DNA of 63,565 nucleotides from SPCO01 sp964579825. GTDB lineage: Bacteria; Chloroflexota; Limnocylindria; Limnocylindrales; CSP1-4. How positions within the stretch are numbered: the first letter of the stretch is position 1; every line of letters starts with the position of its first letter. Made by a program: the position numbers and the translations under genes. Under the pieces are notes generated by a model. It was not told where the DNA came from. It made no database searches and was given only the letters and a program-made list of their open reading frames with translations. Positions 60,056 to 63,565 of the stretch are shown here, in pieces. The stretch is taken from NCBI GenBank assembly GCA_964579825.1, contig CAZOHT010000022.1, positions 1-63,565 of the forward strand, given 5' to 3'.

Positions 60056-63000
60056 ATGCCGCGCATGGCTCCGTCAGACCCGGCCGTCCAGCTGCCGCGC
60101 GAGCAGCACACCCACGAACGCGCCGACCCATTCCCCACCCGCGACATCGGCCGCCGTGTGCCGATCGCCGTCGGACCGGGTCGGCCCGTCGCGTACGTCT
60201 CGCCGCTGCCAGCCGGTGACGGGCCGCCTGCGGCGATGACGAGCTTTCCGATCCAGTACGCGAAGGTCCAGCCCCCGCCGCTGCGCGACGAGACACTGGC
60301 CCGCGACCGACTGCTCGACTGGCTGCACGTCAAGATCCACAGCCGCGTCGTGCTGATCCTCGCCGATGCCGGCTACGGCAAGACCACGCTCCTCGCGGAC
60401 TTCGCTCGACGGACGCGCTTGCGCACGCTCTGGTACCGGCTCGATGACGACGATGTCGACTGGACCGCGATCCTGCACCACCTCGTCGCGGCAGGTCGAG
60501 AGCACGATCCGACCTTCGCGCCAGCGACGGTCTCGATGCTCGCGGAGACCGGCATCAATGGCCCGTCTCGCGAGTCGGTCCTGGACGTCTTCATCCGGGA
60601 GCTGCCGACGATCGCCCCGACCGGCGCGTTGCTGATCTTCGACGACTTCCACCTTGTCGATGAGGCGCAGGACATGCGATTCATCGCCCGCGAGCTCGTC
60701 GCGCGTGCGCCCGAGCGTCTGTCACTCGTCTTCGCGAGCCGACGTGCGCCCACGATCCCGCTCGCCCGCCTTCGGGCCAACGGCGAGCTCGCCGAACTCG
60801 CCACGGACGATCTCCGGTTCGACGCGAGTGAGACAGCTCGCCTGTTCAGCGAGGCCTACGGTCGAACGCTGGACCCGGACGTCCTGGAGGATGTGGCGCG
60901 CCGGACCGAGGGCTGGGCGGCGTCGCTCCAGCTGGTGCAGGCCGCGCTGCGCGATCGGAGCCCGGCCGAGATCCGCCGGTTCGTGCGTGGGCTCACCGGT
61001 GCCGACCAGGAGCTGTACGACTACCTCGCGGAGGAGGTGGTCGGCGACCTGGCCAGCGACCTTCAGCAGTTCCTCATGCAGACCTCGATCCTCCAGGTGG
61101 TGACCCAGGAGCTCGCGGCCGTGGTCACGAATATGGATGCCGACGACGTCGCCAGACTCACCTCCGCCGCCGAGCGGCTCACGCTGCTCGGCCGACGCGC
61201 CGGCGGACCGCGAACGCAGTTGCGCTACCACCCGCTCGTCCGTGAGTTCCTCGAGTCGCGACTGGATCGAGAGATCGGGCGAGTCTCGGTCCGGGCCCTG
61301 CATGAACAGGTCGGGCGCTACGCGGAACGATCGGACTGGCGGACGGCCGTTCACCACTACTCGATGGCCGGGGAACGGTCGCGCGCCTACGAGGTCATCG
61401 ACGGCGCAGCCCAGGACATCGTGGCCAAGGGCGAGTACTCGTTGACCGAGCCCTACCTACCGGACGCGGGCGAGGGCATCGAGCGGGCCAGCTTCGAGGT
61501 CCTTCGTTCACGCCGCGAGTTCAAACAGGGCGACGTTGCGGGCGCCCTCAGGCATGCCCGCCGCGCCGTGGACCTGGATCCGACGTCGTCGATCGCGCTC
61601 ATGAACCTCGCATCGCTCGCCTACAACGTCGGCGAATTCGACCTATCGATGGACCTGTCCCGCCGCCTGGCCATGACCACGACCGACCCAAGCATCCGAG
61701 CCATCGCCGAGGCCCTTTCGGCCATCCTAGACAGCTCAATCGACGGTGACGTCGCCGCCGTCCTCGACCGACTTCGCGCTCTGGCGCGCGTGCAGGCTGC
61801 CTCCGGTGAGACGCACTTCGAGGGAATCAGTCGACTGAACATCGCGATTGGGTTGCGCGCCGTTGGGGACATGGAGGGCATGCTCGAGGCAGCCACGGCA
61901 TCAATCGACTTGCTTGAGTCCAGCTCAGCGGGCTCGGAGCTGGCCTCCGCACACGTAGCCCGTGCGTGGGCGTTGACTCACCTCTACGGAATCCAGGCAG
62001 CCCAGGGCGAGATCGCGATGGCGCTAGCCGAAACGAACCCGATCGTGAGGACGGACACGCTCGGAGAGTTGACGGACCTGGAACTCTGGTTTGGGAGCGC
62101 CGACCGAGCTGGGGACTACCTCGCTGAGTTGGAAGCAATGGGCGACAGCGCCAATTGGGCCACGGTTCAGACTGATGCGAGTCGTGCATCTCTGAGTCTG
62201 CGCTTGAATCGTCCAGAGGAAGCAAGGGGGCTCCTCAACGGAATCCCGCTCACTCAGCCATCGACATCCACCGCGCACAAGGCACGGCTCCTTGCGACCC
62301 GCGCGCACCTAGAAGTCGCACTAGAGTCACGAGCACGGTCGCGTGCACTTGCCGACGCAGTCGCCCAGGCACGTCGCCAGTCCGCTCACGCTTGGACTAC
62401 CTACTGTCGAAGCCTTGAAGCGCTTTCCGGACCCGACGACGACTTACGTCGCTTCGTTCGCAGATGCGATCGGTTTGGCCTTGCCACGCTGAGCATGCTG
62501 GCTGACCTGGTGGTGCCACGGCTTGACCGACTGACATCGGTCGAAACCGCACTGATCAGCGGCGAAGCTGCATTGCGGCCCGAGAGGTGGCGCGACCCGC
62601 TGCGCACCGCGGTCGATAGTGCCACTGGCTTCAGCCCCGAAGCGGCGAGACTTCTGGAGGAGATTGGGACCCTAGAAGACGTCGCAAGGTTGCGACGTGC
62701 AGCGAAGTCGAGACGCGGCAAGACGGCGCCGAACCTCGGGCGCGGTCTGGCACGACGAATCGCCCCTCGAGTATTCGTCGAGGATCAAGGCAAGGTGGCC
62801 GTCGCTGTAGGAGTTCGATCCATCGAGGGATCCGCAATCCGTCGGAAGGTGCTTGGACTGCTGTGTTTTCTCGTCTCGCGGCCTCGATCAGCGGCGGCAC
62901 GAGACGAGGTGCTCGACGCCCTCTGGCCCGACTTTGATCCCGCCGACGCACTGAACTCTCTGAACCAGACCGTCTACTTCCTCCGTCGAGTCTTCGAACC

Positions 63001-63481
63001 CGGCTTCAGCGAGGATCTCTCTCCAGGCTATGTAAACCACGAAGGTGACGTTGTCTGGCTCGACCAGGACCTTGTGACTTCTCGAAGCCAGCGCTGTTGG
63101 AGTCTGATTCGCGCGCTCCCGCTCGATCCGGCCCCATCCGCTGTTGCGGAGCTGTCGGATGCATATAGGGGTCCGTTTGTGCTGGACTTCGCTTACGAGG
63201 AGTGGGCGACCGCCTACCGATCAAGTCTCCAATCGGCCTATCTCCAGGTCATTGAAAGGTCAGTTCGGTCGGACACAGAGAGTGGTCACTTTGAGCGTGG
63301 TATCCAGCTGGCCCGGCGTGCGCTCGAGGTTTGCCCAGATGCCGACAGCATGGAGTTGTCTCTTCTACGCCTCTACAAGCTGAGCGGCTCACATGCAGCC
63401 GCGGCCGAGCAATATGCGCACTACTCAACATGGGTTCGTGAGGCTCTCGGTGTCGAGCCGCCCACGCTTGAATCCTTGTAG
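60056..63481 (+). CDS. large MalT-like NTPase regulator with TPR and C-terminal winged-helix/BTAD domain
   Basis: 1141 residues. After a Pro-rich start, residues 85-330 form a STAND-type NTPase: Walker A DAGYGKTT (104-111), Walker B LLIFDDFH (about 193-200), and the sensor RRTEGWAASLQL typical of MalT/LuxR-like activators. A TPR-like helical region (about 430-870) follows. Residues about 915-1010 are a winged-helix (VLGLLCFLVSRPRSAAARDEVLDALWP) and 1020-1141 a BTAD domain. It would act as a ligand- and ATP-dependent activator. From about 61,650 on, third positions contain more A/T than in the first half. An ATG at 60236 is an alternative start. Confidence 0.85.
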   Translation: MPRMAPSDPAVQLPREQHTHERADPFPTRDIGRRVPIAVGPGRPVAYVSPLPAGDGPPAAMTSFPIQYAKVQPPPLRDETLARDRLLDWLHVKIHSRVVLILADAGYGKTTLLADFARRTRLRTLWYRLDDDDVDWTAILHHLVAAGREHDPTFAPATVSMLAETGINGPSRESVLDVFIRELPTIAPTGALLIFDDFHLVDEAQDMRFIARELVARAPERLSLVFASRRAPTIPLARLRANGELAELATDDLRFDASETARLFSEAYGRTLDPDVLEDVARRTEGWAASLQLVQAALRDRSPAEIRRFVRGLTGADQELYDYLAEEVVGDLASDLQQFLMQTSILQVVTQELAAVVTNMDADDVARLTSAAERLTLLGRRAGGPRTQLRYHPLVREFLESRLDREIGRVSVRALHEQVGRYAERSDWRTAVHHYSMAGERSRAYEVIDGAAQDIVAKGEYSLTEPYLPDAGEGIERASFEVLRSRREFKQGDVAGALRHARRAVDLDPTSSIALMNLASLAYNVGEFDLSMDLSRRLAMTTTDPSIRAIAEALSAILDSSIDGDVAAVLDRLRALARVQAASGETHFEGISRLNIAIGLRAVGDMEGMLEAATASIDLLESSSAGSELASAHVARAWALTHLYGIQAAQGEIAMALAETNPIVRTDTLGELTDLELWFGSADRAGDYLAELEAMGDSANWATVQTDASRASLSLRLNRPEEARGLLNGIPLTQPSTSTAHKARLLATRAHLEVALESRARSRALADAVAQARRQSAHAWTTYCRSLEALSGPDDDLRRFVRRCDRFGLATLSMLADLVVPRLDRLTSVETALISGEAALRPERWRDPLRTAVDSATGFSPEAARLLEEIGTLEDVARLRRAAKSRRGKTAPNLGRGLARRIAPRVFVEDQGKVAVAVGVRSIEGSAIRRKVLGLLCFLVSRPRSAAARDEVLDALWPDFDPADALNSLNQTVYFLRRVFEPGFSEDLSPGYVNHEGDVVWLDQDLVTSRSQRCWSLIRALPLDPAPSAVAELSDAYRGPFVLDFAYEEWATAYRSSLQSAYLQVIERSVRSDTESGHFERGIQLARRALEVCPDADSMELSLLRLYKLSGSHAAAAEQYAHYSTWVREALGVEPPTLESL

Positions 63482-63565
63482 GGATAGGTAAGGTGCCGTA
63501 TTGACCGTTGCAGTCCGGCGTCCCTATAGTCCGCCCACTTCCTGGTACTCCCGTACTGGGAAGCA
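63482..63565 (+). promoter_or_regulatory. strong promoter at the window edge
   Basis: TTGACC (63501-63506), 18-nt spacer and TATAGT (63525-63530), pointing out of the window. A small hairpin (CTTCC..GTAC-TCCC-GTAC..GGAAG) follows at 63538-63562, where the RNA would begin. It could be the leader of a following gene or an RNA gene. Confidence 0.6.

Overview
The window is high-G+C DNA (by eye about 70%, with third codon positions almost all G or C), packed with genes on both strands. It is probably from an uncultured Chloroflexota bacterium, for example the Limnocylindria lineage. That placement is inferred from gene content, many lipoproteins with Ser/Pro/Thr-rich linkers, a CGAAC-N4-GTTCG LexA box, and start codons that often sit 6-9 nt after a TAnnnT box. 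No 16S gene is present to confirm it. Two runs of exactly 100 N (9404-9503 and 32776-32875), each flanked by the same 55 bp on both sides, show that this is a scaffolded, probably metagenomic, assembly.

Layout. 1-6.3 kb: an HtrA-type protease, then a tightly overlapping minus-strand folate operon (small Cys protein, folC, folP, folB) and a divergent secreted Ig-like protein and zinc ribbon. 6.3-15.8 kb: PASTA kinase, galU, a 52-bp tandem hairpin array containing the first gap, hydrolase, EamA transporter, a MerR-like regulator with a membrane partner, an APH-fold kinase, tRNA-Glu, and a methyltransferase-like/membrane pair. 15.8-23.9 kb: a maltodextrin-type locus with a cytosolic GH13 enzyme, a lipoprotein GH13 enzyme, a MalE/MalF/MalG-like ABC transporter and a LacI regulator whose twin operators cover its own promoter. 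24.3-29.2 kb: DUF3105 protein, tdh, kbl, PHP and MBL genes, ending at a terminator. 29.2-30.7 kb: two neighbouring repeat-stalk surface proteins that share an LPPTDG motif. 31-35.5 kb: argS, the second gap, a HExxH lipoprotein, a candidate small RNA and an apparently inactive MBL protein.

35.5-51 kb holds a full histidine-degradation and one-carbon set: hutI-ftcD (formimidoyltransferase), hutU, hutH, and a cyclodeaminase/cyclohydrolase-folD-fhs operon. Together they can take histidine to glutamate and pass its carbon through 5-formimino-, methenyl- and 10-formyl-tetrahydrofolate to formate with ATP gain. With folBPC and the threonine-to-glycine pair tdh-kbl, folate and C1 metabolism is the main metabolic theme. 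FolD lacks the catalytic lysine, which fits a division of labour with the cyclohydrolase encoded just upstream.

51-63.5 kb: an SOS segment (DUF6504 gene with tandem LexA boxes, dinB, lexA), a large membrane glycosyltransferase-like protein, rplI, YkvA, dnaB, a lipoprotein, a zinc ribbon, dodecin, and a 1141-residue MalT/BTAD-type regulator. A strong promoter for something beyond the edge closes the window. I found no insertion sequence, prophage, CRISPR array or rRNA gene.
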